64,000 nt of DNA from Acidipropionibacterium virtanenii (lineage in GTDB: Bacteria; Actinomycetota; Actinomycetes; Propionibacteriales; Propionibacteriaceae): positions 930,001 to 994,000 of the forward strand of contig NZ_CP025198.1 of the NCBI RefSeq assembly GCF_003325455.1. The letters run 5' to 3'. Position numbers and translations under genes: made by a program. Below are positions 16,759-25,049 of the stretch, piece by piece; the stretch's first letter is position 1; the number at the start of each line of letters is the position of its first letter. Under the pieces are notes generated by a model. It was given only the letters and a program-made list of their open reading frames with translations, had not been told where the DNA came from and did no database searches.

Positions 16759-16773
16759 CTGTACACTGTACAG
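16759..16773. promoter_or_regulatory. TetR operator palindrome CTGTACACTGTACAG
   Basis: The 15-bp sequence is a perfect dyad with arms of 7 bp around one central base. It sits midway between the TetR start at 16735 and the VOC start at 16797. A similar but imperfect TACAGTGTAC stretch occurs near 25738-25747 upstream of the MFS exporter, so the two could be read by related regulators. Confidence 0.8.
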
Positions 16774-16796
16774 AATTTATCGGTGAGGAGACTCTC

Positions 16797-17219
16797 ATGC
16801 AGATCAATCAGACCGCCGTCTCGCTGAATGTCGAGGACGTGGAGGCCTCCGCGACGTTCGCTCAGACCCACTTCGGCTTCACCGAGGAGATGTCGGCCGA
16901 CGGCTTCGTGTCGCTCGCCCATCCCACCGCGGGGATGAACCTCATCCTGCTGGCGACCGGACTGCCCACGTTCAAGCCGGCCCAGGCCGCGGGTCCGGCG
17001 GGCCAGGGTCTGCTCCTGGTGCTGGTGGTCGAGGACCTCGACGCCGAGTTCGAGCGCATACAGGCCCATGGGGCGCCGGTCGTCACGCCGCCCGAGACCG
17101 AACCATGGGGCGAGCGGTACTGCCAGTTCGCCGATCCGAACGGCCTGATCTGGCAGCTCGTGCAGTGGATGGACGAGGCGCCCCGCGGCGGGTCGGACGG
17201 TCAGTCCGGTCGGCCGTAG
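16797..17219 (+). CDS. VOC-family (glyoxalase/bleomycin-resistance fold) protein
   Basis: The protein has 140 residues with two beta-alpha-beta-beta-beta units. N-terminal VSLNVEDVEASATFAQTHFG is the standard first strand and helix. The second half has VVEDLDAEFERIQAHGAPVV and ends with WGERYCQFADPNGLIWQLVQ, containing the C-terminal metal-type Glu or Gln strand in a modified form (QLVQW). Members are dioxygenases, isomerases or antibiotic-binding proteins. GAGGAG stands before the ATG. The palindrome upstream and the divergent TetR suggest induction by a small toxic compound. The last 19 bp overlap the convergent flavoprotein gene. Confidence 0.88.
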   Translation: MQINQTAVSLNVEDVEASATFAQTHFGFTEEMSADGFVSLAHPTAGMNLILLATGLPTFKPAQAAGPAGQGLLLVLVVEDLDAEFERIQAHGAPVVTPPETEPWGERYCQFADPNGLIWQLVQWMDEAPRGGSDGQSGRP

Positions 17220-18613
17220 GCCTCCAGGAGTCTGAGCCATACCTCACTGAGGGTGGGGTAGGCCGGTACCGCGTGCCAGAGCCGATCGATGGTGACCTCG
17301 CCGACCAGTGCGACAGTCGCCGCGTGCACGAGCTCGGCGGCGTCCTGACCGACGAAGGTAGCGCCGACGATGACCCGGCGGTCCTCGTCGACGACGAGCT
17401 TCGCGCGCCCCGCGTAGCCGTCCGCGTGGAGGGCGGCGCCGGCCACCTGGCCGAGGTCGTACTCGACCGCACGGACGTTGAGCCCTGCCGTCTCGGCGTC
17501 GGCCTCGGTGAGCCCGACCGCGGCGACCTCGGGATCGGAGAACACCACGCGCGGCACCGCGGACCGGTCGGCGGTGGCGACATGGGCTCCCCATGGCCCG
17601 TCGTGGACGGGTGCGCCGTTCAGTCGGGCTGCGATCACCTCGCCGGCGGCACGCGCCTGGTACTTGCCCTGATGAGTCAGCAGCGCGCGTCCGTTGACGT
17701 CCCCGACGGCGTAGAGCCAGTCCGTGCCTGAGACGAGCATCGTGTCGTCGACGGCCGGCAACGGGGAGGCTCCGATCGAGTCGAGGCCCAGATCGTCGGT
17801 GTTCGGTCGGCGCCCCGTAGCGACCAGCAGTTCATCGGCGTCGAGTTCGGCGCCGTCGTCCAGCGTGACAGTGACGCTCCCGTCCCGGTGGCGGCCGACC
17901 CGCGCGGGGGAGGCCCCGATGCGCACATCGACACCCTCATCGCTCAGAGCCGCGGCGACCAGCTCGCCGGCGAAGGGCTCCTCGCGTTCCAGCAGCCGGT
18001 CCCGTGACAGGACCGTCACCTGCGAGCCGAGCGATGAGAACGCGAAGGCGAACTCGGTGCCGGCGACGCCCCCGCCGATGATGATGAGCCGAGGTGGCAC
18101 GTGGTCGGCGGCGGCAGCTTCGCGGGTACCCCAAGGCGCGGCCTCGGCCAGGCCGGGGATGGCGGGCAGAACCGGAATCGAACCGGTCGTCAGCGCGACC
18201 GCTCTGGCCGAATAGATGCGCCCGCCGACCTCCACTCGGCGCGGACCGGCCAGGTGGCCGTGCCCGCGAATGAGGCCGATGCCGGCGGACTCCACCCAGG
18301 CGGCCTGACCGTCGTCCCGCCATCCGCTGGTGAAGGCAGTCCGTCGGGCCAGCACCGCCGGGGCGTCGATCGCGCCTATCGCCTCGCGTGCGCCGGGCAG
18401 CCGGCGGGCCGCGCGGATCGCGTGTCCGCTGCGCAGCAGTGCCTTGGAGGGCATGCACGCCCAGTAGGAGCACTCGCCCCCGACGAGTTCGGACTCGACG
18501 ATCGCGGTATGCAGCCCGCGCCTGGTCGCGTAGTCGGCGACGTTCTCCCCGACCGGCCCGGCGCCGATGACGATGAGGTCGTAGTCGTATGTCGGATTCT
18601 TCGTGGCGGTCAT
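17201..18613 (-). CDS. FAD-dependent pyridine nucleotide-disulfide oxidoreductase
   Basis: The protein has 470 residues with an FAD-binding GAGPVGE at ~17-23, the redox pair in CSYWACMPSKALL near 47-59 (CxxxxC), a second Rossmann motif GGGVAGTEFA near 180, and an FAD motif (YAVGDVNGR) near 305. The C-terminal dimer domain ends with PAYPTLSEVW, where dihydrolipoamide dehydrogenase would have HPT; a Tyr here is seen in mercuric reductase-like and other members. So it is a class I disulfide reductase of unknown substrate. It overlaps the upstream membrane-protein gene by 4 bp (18610-18613) and is part of the operon opposite the TetR gene at 19311. Confidence 0.88.
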   Translation of the reverse strand: MTATKNPTYDYDLIVIGAGPVGENVADYATRRGLHTAIVESELVGGECSYWACMPSKALLRSGHAIRAARRLPGAREAIGAIDAPAVLARRTAFTSGWRDDGQAAWVESAGIGLIRGHGHLAGPRRVEVGGRIYSARAVALTTGSIPVLPAIPGLAEAAPWGTREAAAADHVPPRLIIIGGGVAGTEFAFAFSSLGSQVTVLSRDRLLEREEPFAGELVAAALSDEGVDVRIGASPARVGRHRDGSVTVTLDDGAELDADELLVATGRRPNTDDLGLDSIGASPLPAVDDTMLVSGTDWLYAVGDVNGRALLTHQGKYQARAAGEVIAARLNGAPVHDGPWGAHVATADRSAVPRVVFSDPEVAAVGLTEADAETAGLNVRAVEYDLGQVAGAALHADGYAGRAKLVVDEDRRVIVGATFVGQDAAELVHAATVALVGEVTIDRLWHAVPAYPTLSEVWLRLLEAYGRPD

Positions 18614-19176
18614 GCCGACTCCTTCGGCTTGATGGTGAGACGGAGGGCGGAGATGACGAAGAAGACCCCGCCCAGGGTGGCGTAACCGGCGACGCCCGCG
18701 ATGCTACCCGCGCCCTGCAGCCCCTGGAGCAGGAACCCGGCGCCGGCCAGGACTGAAATGCCGCCGGACAGCATCTGGGCCACCTGACCGCCGGAACGGC
18801 GGTTGCGGATCGCGGTGATGAGCTGCGGGATGCCGGAGCCGACGGCCCACACTCCCCAGACGACGAGGGCTGCGGGGACGGCGGTCGCCGAGGCGATGCC
18901 GAGCGCGATGGCCACGGCGACGCTGACGACCACGTTGATCCATTCCGGCGTCTTCGACCGGCGAGCGTCCGGGGCTGCGCGGAGCTGCCACAGCACCGCA
19001 CCGGCGTCGAAGAGCGGGTAGACGATGAGCAGCGCCGTGAGGAGGGGGCCGGCCGCGGAGGCCGTGGCGAAGACGAGGCCCGCCCAGGCGATGGCGAAGA
19101 CGAAGCGGATGAAGTAGAGGCGACGCAGCAGCCTGCCGTAGGTCAGGGAGGCGGCTGTCTCGGTGATGGCGGTCAT
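18610..19176 (-). CDS. small membrane protein, DUF308-like
   Basis: The protein has 188 residues and six short hydrophobic helices in pairs, for example LYFIRFVFAIAWAGLVFATA and VVVSVAVAIALGIASATAVP. The pattern resembles the HdeD/DUF308 family of membrane proteins involved in stress resistance, though I do not claim a clear match. Its stop overlaps the start of the flavoprotein gene (ATGA 18610-18613), so the two are coupled. The operon is divergent from a TetR regulator, with an inverted repeat at 19241-19261 in the gap. Confidence 0.7.
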   Translation of the reverse strand: MTAITETAASLTYGRLLRRLYFIRFVFAIAWAGLVFATASAAGPLLTALLIVYPLFDAGAVLWQLRAAPDARRSKTPEWINVVVSVAVAIALGIASATAVPAALVVWGVWAVGSGIPQLITAIRNRRSGGQVAQMLSGGISVLAGAGFLLQGLQGAGSIAGVAGYATLGGVFFVISALRLTIKPKESA

Positions 19177-19240
19177 GGTGTCTCTCTGTTCTCTGGTCGG
19201 TCAGGATCTGATCGGTTCGACGAAGTGGAGTTACTAGTTC

Positions 19241-19261
19241 GTCTACATGGCAAAGGTAGAC
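19241..19261. promoter_or_regulatory. inverted repeat GTCTAC-N9-GTAGAC, likely TetR operator
   Basis: The two perfect 6-bp arms at 19241-19246 and 19256-19261 lie in the 134-bp gap between the membrane-protein operon and the TetR gene at 19311. The flanks are AT-richer (TTACTAGTTC). Position and divergent layout support an operator for the neighbouring TetR protein. Confidence 0.65.
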
Positions 19262-19310
19262 TACGATCAGCGTTGACGCAACACCCGTCCGAGCCGCACC
19301 GGAGGAGAGC

Positions 19311-19913
19311 ATGGTCCAAGACACAGCCGAGGCCGCGACGCGCACCACCTCGGGTGCGCGCACCCGGGCACGCATCCTCGATGCGGCCAATGAGCTGTTC
19401 TATGCCGACGGGATCCGCGCGACGAGCGCGGACCGGATCATCGAGAAGGTCGGCATCACGAAGGTCACCTTCTACCGCCACTTCCGCACCAAGAGCCGGC
19501 TGGTGGTCGCCTACCTGGACGCCCAGGCCACCGCGGAGCGGGACTGGATGCAGGGCATGCGTCGCACCGACGACCCCATGGGATCGCTGCGCGCGCTCGC
19601 GACGGGCATCGGTTCGGCAAGCTGCGAGCCCGGCTTCCGGGGCTGCGCCTTCATCAACGCCGCCGCGGAGTTCCCCGATCCGAAGGATCCCGTCCGGGCG
19701 GTCGTCGACGCCCACCGCCGGTGGATTCTCGATGAGTTCGCCGGCATCGCCGCGCAGGCCGGTGCCGCAGATGCCGAGTCGGCGGCACGCCAGCTCATGA
19801 TCCTTCGCGACGGTGCGATGGTGAACGGCTACCTGGGCGAGTCATCGGCTGTCGCCGGGGCCCTGACGGGGGCCTTCGAGGCGGTGGTCACGGCGTCCCG
19901 GGGGATCGGATGA
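19311..19913 (+). CDS. TetR/AcrR-family regulator
   Basis: The protein has 200 residues with an N-terminal TetR HTH (RARILDAANELFYADGIRAT, then VGITKVTFYRHFRTKSRLVV) at ~18-65 and a ligand domain with GCAFINAAAEFPDP, the signature of the common actinobacterial TetR_C_11-like group. GGAGGAG stands before the ATG. It is divergent from the membrane protein/flavoprotein operon and probably represses it. The class often senses electrophiles or small organics. Confidence 0.92.
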   Translation: MVQDTAEAATRTTSGARTRARILDAANELFYADGIRATSADRIIEKVGITKVTFYRHFRTKSRLVVAYLDAQATAERDWMQGMRRTDDPMGSLRALATGIGSASCEPGFRGCAFINAAAEFPDPKDPVRAVVDAHRRWILDEFAGIAAQAGAADAESAARQLMILRDGAMVNGYLGESSAVAGALTGAFEAVVTASRGIG

Positions 19914-19957
19914 CCTCTCCATGAACCGGTCAGGATGCGTCGGGCCCTCGTCCGGCG

Positions 19958-20281
19958 ATGCAGGCGCTCACTCGCTCCGAAAGACGCTCGTGGTTGTTGC
20001 ATCGCCGCCTCTCCATCGATCTGACGCGTGAGCGCTTCGACGAGTGGGAACCTGTCATCGAACGCAATCTTGAATGTCTACGCGGTGGAGTGACGGGCCA
20101 GCCGCACGAGAGGAATGTCGAACGGTGGTCGGTGCTCGTGGACGGACGTGACCTGGGCGGCCTCAAGCGCGTCATGACGGGTCTGGGCCGAGATGCCGTT
20201 GAAATGCGCGAGGTGTCCCCGATGAGCGGTCTTCTCGCCGAGGACGAGCGCCGTGAAGCCCGCCGCGGCTCCGCGACCTGA
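19958..20281 (+). CDS. hypothetical protein resembling toxin-associated actinobacterial antitoxin-like proteins
   Basis: The 107-residue protein opens LTRSERRSWLLHRRLSIDLT and continues through a Trp-rich helix to EMREVSPMSGLLAEDERREA. This order (LT..ERR.WLLHR..., then ...SP..G.L...ER) recurs in small actinobacterial proteins encoded beside nucleotidyltransferase- or HEPN-like toxins. I see no toxin gene next to it: the next gene downstream is a convergent dehydrogenase. It may be an orphan antitoxin or a lone regulator. The antisense frame at 19930-20463 has no features of a real protein. No strong ribosome site is seen, so the start is uncertain. Confidence 0.6.
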   Translation: MQALTRSERRSWLLHRRLSIDLTRERFDEWEPVIERNLECLRGGVTGQPHERNVERWSVLVDGRDLGGLKRVMTGLGRDAVEMREVSPMSGLLAEDERREARRGSAT

Positions 20282-20320
20282 TGGCCGACCGCGGCTTCCG
20301 GAACTCCGTGACCCTCTGTC

Positions 20321-21235
20321 CTAGGAGTGGGCCTCCCGGGGCTGCTCTTCGGTGATGGCGGCCCAGTCGTCGTCCCCGTACCCGTCCTCGACGGCCTGAT
20401 CGAAGACGGTACGCAGCAGTTCGCCGAACGGCAGGGGGACGTCGTGCTCGGCTGCGGCGTCAAGAGCCAGGTGGAGGTCCTTGCGTCCGAGCGCGGTCGT
20501 GAACCCGGCGGGCCGATAGCGCCGGTCGGCGATCAGATCTCCGTAGGCGGCGTACGTCTGCCCGGGGAACAGGGTCGAGGTGAGCAGTTCGACGAGCTGG
20601 TGCGCGTCGACACCGGTGTGCTCGGCGAGGCTGACGGCCTCGCCGAGGGACTGGATGGTGGTGGCGATCAGGTAGTTCCCGAGGATCTTGACGAGGTGGG
20701 CCTGCTCGGGGCGGTCTCCGAGCCGCCAGGTCCTGGTGCCGATCACCTCGAACAGCGGCTGGACCCGGTCGATGAGCGCCGGATCGCCCGCGGCGAGGAT
20801 GTTGAGCCTGCCGGCCTCGGCCACGGGCACCCGCCCGAACACGGGGGCGGCCAGATAGCCGATGCCGTGGGCGGCGTGGACGTCGCGGGCGCGTCGGGCC
20901 AGCGCGGTGCTCACCGTCGCCATGTTGACGTGCACCGTGCCCTCGGGCGCCCGGGCGAGGACGCCGGAGTCCAGGAGGGTCTCCGTCACCGCCCGATCGT
21001 TGGAGAGCATGGACAGCACGGTTCCGGTCTGCAGCGCCTCCGCGACCGATGACGCCGGACGGGCGCCCTCGGCGACGAGGTCCGCCACGGGTCCCGGGGA
21101 TCGGTTCCACACGGTGACGTCGTGCCCGGCGGCGATGAGGTTGCGGGCCATGGGGCGTCCCATGGCGCCCAGACCGATGATCGAGACGGCAGTCATCGTG
21201 ATGTCCACGTGATTGATCGGCAACGGTGCATCCAT
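20321..21235 (-). CDS. NAD-binding beta-hydroxyacid dehydrogenase (3-hydroxyisobutyrate dehydrogenase type)
   Basis: I place the start at ATG 21235, with GGAGG about 8 nt upstream; an internal ATG at 21196 begins MTAVSIIGLG and is the alternative. The 304-residue form has the Rossmann GLGAMGRPMARNL motif near residue 20 and the conserved substrate stretch, although the usual DAPVSGG reads AAPVFGR here (LAAPVFGRVPVAEAGRL). The catalytic lysine region is KILGNYLIATT near 180. These proteins oxidise or reduce beta-hydroxyacids, or imines in the imine-reductase branch. The gene is divergent from a CGNR regulator with two palindromes in between, so it is probably induced by a specific compound. 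Confidence 0.85.
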   Translation of the reverse strand: MDAPLPINHVDITMTAVSIIGLGAMGRPMARNLIAAGHDVTVWNRSPGPVADLVAEGARPASSVAEALQTGTVLSMLSNDRAVTETLLDSGVLARAPEGTVHVNMATVSTALARRARDVHAAHGIGYLAAPVFGRVPVAEAGRLNILAAGDPALIDRVQPLFEVIGTRTWRLGDRPEQAHLVKILGNYLIATTIQSLGEAVSLAEHTGVDAHQLVELLTSTLFPGQTYAAYGDLIADRRYRPAGFTTALGRKDLHLALDAAAEHDVPLPFGELLRTVFDQAVEDGYGDDDWAAITEEQPREAHS

Positions 21236-21276
21236 GTCCTGGGCCTCCGCATCCTTCTCCTCCGTCCTTTTCCCGC

Positions 21277-21343
21277 TGAACCGTCTGAGACGGTTCAAGT
21301 ATGACGGAACGGTACACTCATGTCGAACCGTCCAGGACGGTTC
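21277..21343. promoter_or_regulatory. two palindromic operators with GAACCGTC half-sites
   Basis: TGAACCGTC-TGA-GACGGTTCA at 21277-21297 and GAACCGTCC-A-GGACGGTTC at 21325-21343 are both perfect dyads that share the GACGGTTC half-site. A third partial half (GACGGAAC) lies at 21303-21310. Together they fill the gap between the dehydrogenase and the CGNR-domain gene, so a dimeric regulator probably binds cooperatively and controls both genes. Confidence 0.8.
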
Positions 21344-21367
21344 ATCGGGATTCGGGGGGAAAGAACG

Positions 21368-21925
21368 GTGGCAGAGGATGCAGGGCGGGTCTTCCGTCTC
21401 GACAACGAGGTGCTCGCCTTCCGCTTCACCGCGACTCTCAGTCATCGCGCGAGCACCGACCCGCTGGAGCGCCTGACCTCACCGGAACGCCTGCGGCTGT
21501 GGCTCGGCGCGGCAGGCCTTGACCCGGGACCGGACATCACGGAGCAGGAACTGGCCGCCGGGGTGAGACTGCGAGAAGCGATCCACCGCGTCGGCAGGGC
21601 GATCTCGCGCGGTCGGACATGGGCGGCGGGGGACTGCGGCGTCCTGAACGCGACCTCGGAGGGAGGACGTCCCGCAGCTGTCCTCACCGCGGGTGGGCGG
21701 AGCTGGCGGCTGTCGGGCGAGAGTCCTGTCCGCGATGCGTTCTCGGTGGTCGCTCAGGATGCGATCGCCGTGTTCGGCACACAGGACGCCGGACGCATCA
21801 AGACCTGCGACGGCCCGGGTTGCGGAGGCCTGTTCCTGGACACCAGTCGCGGCGGCAACAGGCGCTGGTGCTCCATGAACACCTGCGGCAACAGGGTCAA
21901 GAAACTCCGTATGGTCGCGCGGTGA
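21368..21925 (+). CDS. ABATE-domain/CGNR zinc-finger transcriptional regulator
   Basis: I start at GTG 21368, behind GGGGGGAAAG, giving 185 residues. A frame from ATG 21320 would put the second operator inside the gene and lacks a ribosome site. Residues ~5-125 are the stress-induced ABATE domain. The last ~45 residues hold a zinc finger with CDGPGC and CSMNTCGNR, the CGNR motif that gives the family its name. Such proteins are single-component regulators. The divergent dehydrogenase and shared palindromes suggest that it controls this gene. Confidence 0.87.
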   Translation: MAEDAGRVFRLDNEVLAFRFTATLSHRASTDPLERLTSPERLRLWLGAAGLDPGPDITEQELAAGVRLREAIHRVGRAISRGRTWAAGDCGVLNATSEGGRPAAVLTAGGRSWRLSGESPVRDAFSVVAQDAIAVFGTQDAGRIKTCDGPGCGGLFLDTSRGGNRRWCSMNTCGNRVKKLRMVAR

Positions 21926-21964
21926 ACGGGACGGGGGAGGGCCCGCAGTCTTGCCGGATCCGGA

Positions 21965-22274
21965 TCAGCCGCTGCTGCGGTCAGGGGCCAGGAAAGCCTC
22001 GTAGCTCACGGCCCAGACGCCGAAGGCCGTGGCTCCCGCGGTGAAGGGCGCCGCCAGGGGCCGCACGCCACCGGACCCGCGCCCGGGAGCACACGGTGAC
22101 CGCGGTGCCGGCCGCCAGGTTCGTCATCCCCCAGGCGAGATTGGCGAGGGGCCCCGAGTCCTGCCCGCCGTAGGGGGTGAGCAGGTACCGGCGCCTGGCG
22201 GCCGTCACCAGGTGCGGGAGGCTGTTGGCCACGAGCATCCCGCCGATGAATGCGGCCCCTCTCCACGTGTTCAT
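21965..22274 (-). pseudogene. small membrane protein gene with a one-base frameshift
   Basis: The frame begins MNTWRGAAFIGGMLVANSLP, then HLVTAARRRYLLTPYGGQDSG and a second helix, which reads as a short two- to four-helix membrane protein. It loses its hydrophobic end near 22090, where the frame becomes Arg-rich. A shift of one base gives instead LAAPFTAGATAFGVWAVSYE and a stop at 21965, a natural last helix. So the gene has either a real frameshift or a sequencing error near 22090. Function unknown. It lies downstream of the CGNR regulator in convergent orientation. Confidence 0.6.
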
Positions 22275-22318
22275 GGCGGCACGGTACCCGCCGACAGGCC
22301 CCCCGAGGACGACGGCGA

Positions 22319-24910
22319 TCAGGATTCGGGGTGCTCCGCACGCCGCACGGTGCCGCTGGTTCCGTCGATCGTGACCGTCTCCCCGGTGCGCAGGGCGCGG
22401 GTGGCCGAACCGGTCCCCAGGACGGCCGGAATCCCGTACTCCCGCGCCACGATCGAACTGTGGCTCAGCGGGCCGCCCACGTCGGTCACCACCCCCGCGG
22501 CCATCGCGAACAGCGGCGTCCAGGCCGGCGTGGTGATCGCCGCCACCAGGATCTCGCCGGGCCGGAAGGTCGAGAACTCCGACGGGTCGGTGAGCACCCG
22601 CACCGGAGCGGTCACGGTGCCGCCGCTGCCGCCGATGCCGTGCAGCACGGCGGCGTCGGCCCCCTCGGCGGCGGGCATGAACGGGTCGAAGACGTGCCAG
22701 ATCGAGCGGTCGGGCAGCATCTGCGGGGGCTGGGCGAGTGCCTGACCGCGCCAGATGCGCCGCCGCTCCTCGACCACGGCGGCCCGCGTCGGCAGGGCCC
22801 CGACGCCGGCATCCAGCGACGCCGCCAGCTCGGCCAGTTCATCGCGGCGCAGCCAGAAGACCTGGTCCGTCTCGGCCAGCGCGCCGGCTCCCACCAGCCG
22901 CGCCCCGAGTGCCCGCAGCGCGCGCCGGGCGGCCGGCCACCCCAGGCCGATTCCGGCTAGAGCGTCCTCGCGGACCGGCGCCAGACGCTGCGCCCAGCCC
23001 AGCAGCCGGTCGAAGGCGGCGCGCAGCGGCCGGGCCAGATGTCCGCGGATCCGGGCTGCACCGGCGTCGCGGGCCCGTGCCGCCCTCTCGCGCCGCGCGG
23101 CGGGGTCGGTGCCCTCGCCCCGCAGGTACATGGCGAACACCTCCCACAGCAGGTCCGGGGTGTCGGCGGCGACCGGCCGCATGAGGTCCAGGGTGTAGGT
23201 GGCGTGCCCGTGCCGGCGCAGATGCTCGGCCAGCCGCCCCTCGAACCGCGTCCAGGTCTCGGGCGCCACCTCGGCCGGGCGCTCCTTCGGGAACCGGCCG
23301 CAGGCGAGCAGGGCCCGGGCCAGGGAGGCGTCCTCGCGGGCCCGGGCGCCCAGGTCGTAGAGGGACTGCTCGGCGCGGATGGGGGCGCTGTCATAGCCGA
23401 ACAGCAGCGAGGCCGCATCGGGGTCCCCGGGCCGGCGCACCCGCTTGCAGAAGGCGGTGAGCGAGGACTCCGCGGTCGCGACCGGGGGGATCACCGTCTG
23501 CACCGCCGTGTAGTAGGCGAACCCGGCATGGACCAGGCGCTCGGCCGAGTCCAGCAGCTCCCGGGCGCCCAGGGCCTCCGGGTCGCGCGCCGACTCCTGG
23601 GCGACGACGCCCTGGTAGCGGGGCAGTGCGGTGGTCCGCCAGTAGGTCGGCCCGCCCAGCCCCCTGGTCACCGCGCGCGGGATCATCAGGGCGGCCTTGC
23701 CCATCAGCGCGGCCATGTCCCGGTCGCTGTACTGGTAGTAGGCGTAGCCGTTGATGGTGGGGAAGCCCATGCCCTTGCCGCGGGCGAATCCCGGACGACC
23801 GGAGACGTCGGTGAGGGTCTCGTCCATGGCGGGCAGGACGTGCGCCCGGGCCAGGTCGGCGAACAGCGGGCTGAGCGGGTCGGGCATCTGCTCGACGATG
23901 CTCGCCCGGAAGTAGGCGGCATGCCCGCGGGGCACCGGCCAGGTGGTGGGGGTGGGGCCCGCCGGTTCCGGGAGGGAGACGATGGGGCGGGCCTGGGTGA
24001 TGACGAAGCCCGTGCCGGCCAGCGCCCACTCCACGTCCTGCGGGGCGCCGTAGTGGTCGGCGATGCGCGCGCCCCAGGCGGCCAGATCCAGCGCCCGGGC
24101 ATCGGTGAGCACCGGTGCGCGGCGCAGTTCTGCGGGCACCGGCCGCCGCCTGGTGCCGTTGTCCGGATCCGGGACGACCATCACCGCCTTGTCGGCCGTG
24201 GTGCGCGAGAGCACGGCCGACGCCGCGGTGTCGACCACCAGGTCATCGGTGTCCACCATCCCGGAGACCACGGCCTCGCCCAGCCCCCAGGCGGCGGAGA
24301 CGAGGGTCTCCTCACGCCGCCCCGTGGCCGGATTCGAGGTGAACATGACGCCGGCGGCGTCGGCGGCGACCATCTCCTGGATCACCACAGCCAGGGCCAG
24401 GTCCTCGGCGGGAATCCCGCGCTCGGCCCGGTAGGCGAGGGCGCGGGCGGTGAACAGGGACGCCCAGCAGTCGCGGACGGCGTCCAGGACGGCCTGCTCG
24501 CCGCGGACGTGCAGGTAGGTCTCCTGCTGCCCGGCGAAGCTGGCGTCGGCGAGGTCCTCGGTGGTGGCTGAGGAGCGGACGGCGACCGGCGGGTTGCCCA
24601 GCTCGGTCCATGCGGCGAGCAGATCGGAGCGGATCGGGGCGGGGACGGCGACGCCGGCGAACAGACCGGTGATCCGCCGGGCCGTCTCCTGGGCCCCGGA
24701 GGGATCCTCGGGGTCCACGGCGTCGGCGAGGGACGTCAGCTCGCCGACGATGCCGGCCTCGGCCACCGCCTGCCGGTAGGCCTCGGTGGTGAGCACGAAG
24801 CCCGGCGGGACCGGGAGGCCGGCCGTGCTCAGTTCGCCCAGGTTGGCGCCCTTGCCGCCCACCGTCGCGATGTCATTGCGGGAGATGTCACGGAACCAGA
24901 GCAGATTCAT
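22319..24910 (-). CDS. PEP synthase/rifampicin phosphotransferase-type enzyme
   Basis: The protein has 863 residues. The N-terminal ~330 residues are a PPDK/PEP-synthase ATP-grasp domain (VGGKGANLGELSTAGLPVPP; SSATTEDLADASFAGQQETY). The C-terminus carries the swivelling phosphohistidine domain with GGPLSHSSIVAREYGIPAVL near 830, in which the His is the phosphate carrier. The long middle part (~340-760) replaces the PEP/pyruvate barrel of true PEP synthases and resembles rifampicin phosphotransferases, which inactivate rifampicin by transferring phosphate from ATP. I cannot separate the two by eye. The 19-bp rifamycin-associated element seen before Rph genes in other actinomycetes is not present; a different palindrome lies upstream. 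Confidence 0.78.
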   Translation of the reverse strand: MNLLWFRDISRNDIATVGGKGANLGELSTAGLPVPPGFVLTTEAYRQAVAEAGIVGELTSLADAVDPEDPSGAQETARRITGLFAGVAVPAPIRSDLLAAWTELGNPPVAVRSSATTEDLADASFAGQQETYLHVRGEQAVLDAVRDCWASLFTARALAYRAERGIPAEDLALAVVIQEMVAADAAGVMFTSNPATGRREETLVSAAWGLGEAVVSGMVDTDDLVVDTAASAVLSRTTADKAVMVVPDPDNGTRRRPVPAELRRAPVLTDARALDLAAWGARIADHYGAPQDVEWALAGTGFVITQARPIVSLPEPAGPTPTTWPVPRGHAAYFRASIVEQMPDPLSPLFADLARAHVLPAMDETLTDVSGRPGFARGKGMGFPTINGYAYYQYSDRDMAALMGKAALMIPRAVTRGLGGPTYWRTTALPRYQGVVAQESARDPEALGARELLDSAERLVHAGFAYYTAVQTVIPPVATAESSLTAFCKRVRRPGDPDAASLLFGYDSAPIRAEQSLYDLGARAREDASLARALLACGRFPKERPAEVAPETWTRFEGRLAEHLRRHGHATYTLDLMRPVAADTPDLLWEVFAMYLRGEGTDPAARRERAARARDAGAARIRGHLARPLRAAFDRLLGWAQRLAPVREDALAGIGLGWPAARRALRALGARLVGAGALAETDQVFWLRRDELAELAASLDAGVGALPTRAAVVEERRRIWRGQALAQPPQMLPDRSIWHVFDPFMPAAEGADAAVLHGIGGSGGTVTAPVRVLTDPSEFSTFRPGEILVAAITTPAWTPLFAMAAGVVTDVGGPLSHSSIVAREYGIPAVLGTGSATRALRTGETVTIDGTSGTVRRAEHPES

Positions 24911-24981
24911 ACTCGGTCGCCTTCTTCACCTGTCGGCTGTGCCACCGGTCGGCGTCCAGACCACTGGGTGTCATGGCCGGT

Positions 24982-24998
24982 GCGGCCCGGCGGGCCGC
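24982..24998. promoter_or_regulatory. 17-bp perfect palindrome upstream of the PEP-synthase/Rph-like gene
   Basis: GCGGCCCG and CGGGCCGC (24982-24989, 24991-24998) flank a single G about 75 bp before the gene start at 24910 (minus strand). It could be an operator or the terminator of the TetR gene region. It does not match the rifamycin-associated element. Confidence 0.45.
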
Positions 24999-25049
24999 TG
25001 GTGACTGGAGAGCGTACTCCCGGCGGCAGCGTCGGAAAAACGCGGACGC

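Noticed and set aside
19930-20463. Minus-strand open frame of 177 codons overlapping the antitoxin-like gene
   Set aside because: It is Pro/Ser/Arg-rich shadow sequence with no family motif; the plus-strand frame has a recognisable pattern.
24911-25049. Rifamycin-associated element before the Rph-like gene
   Set aside because: The 19-bp RAE palindrome GGGGCTTGCGGCAAGGCCC was looked for and is not present; the palindrome at 24982-24998 has a different sequence.
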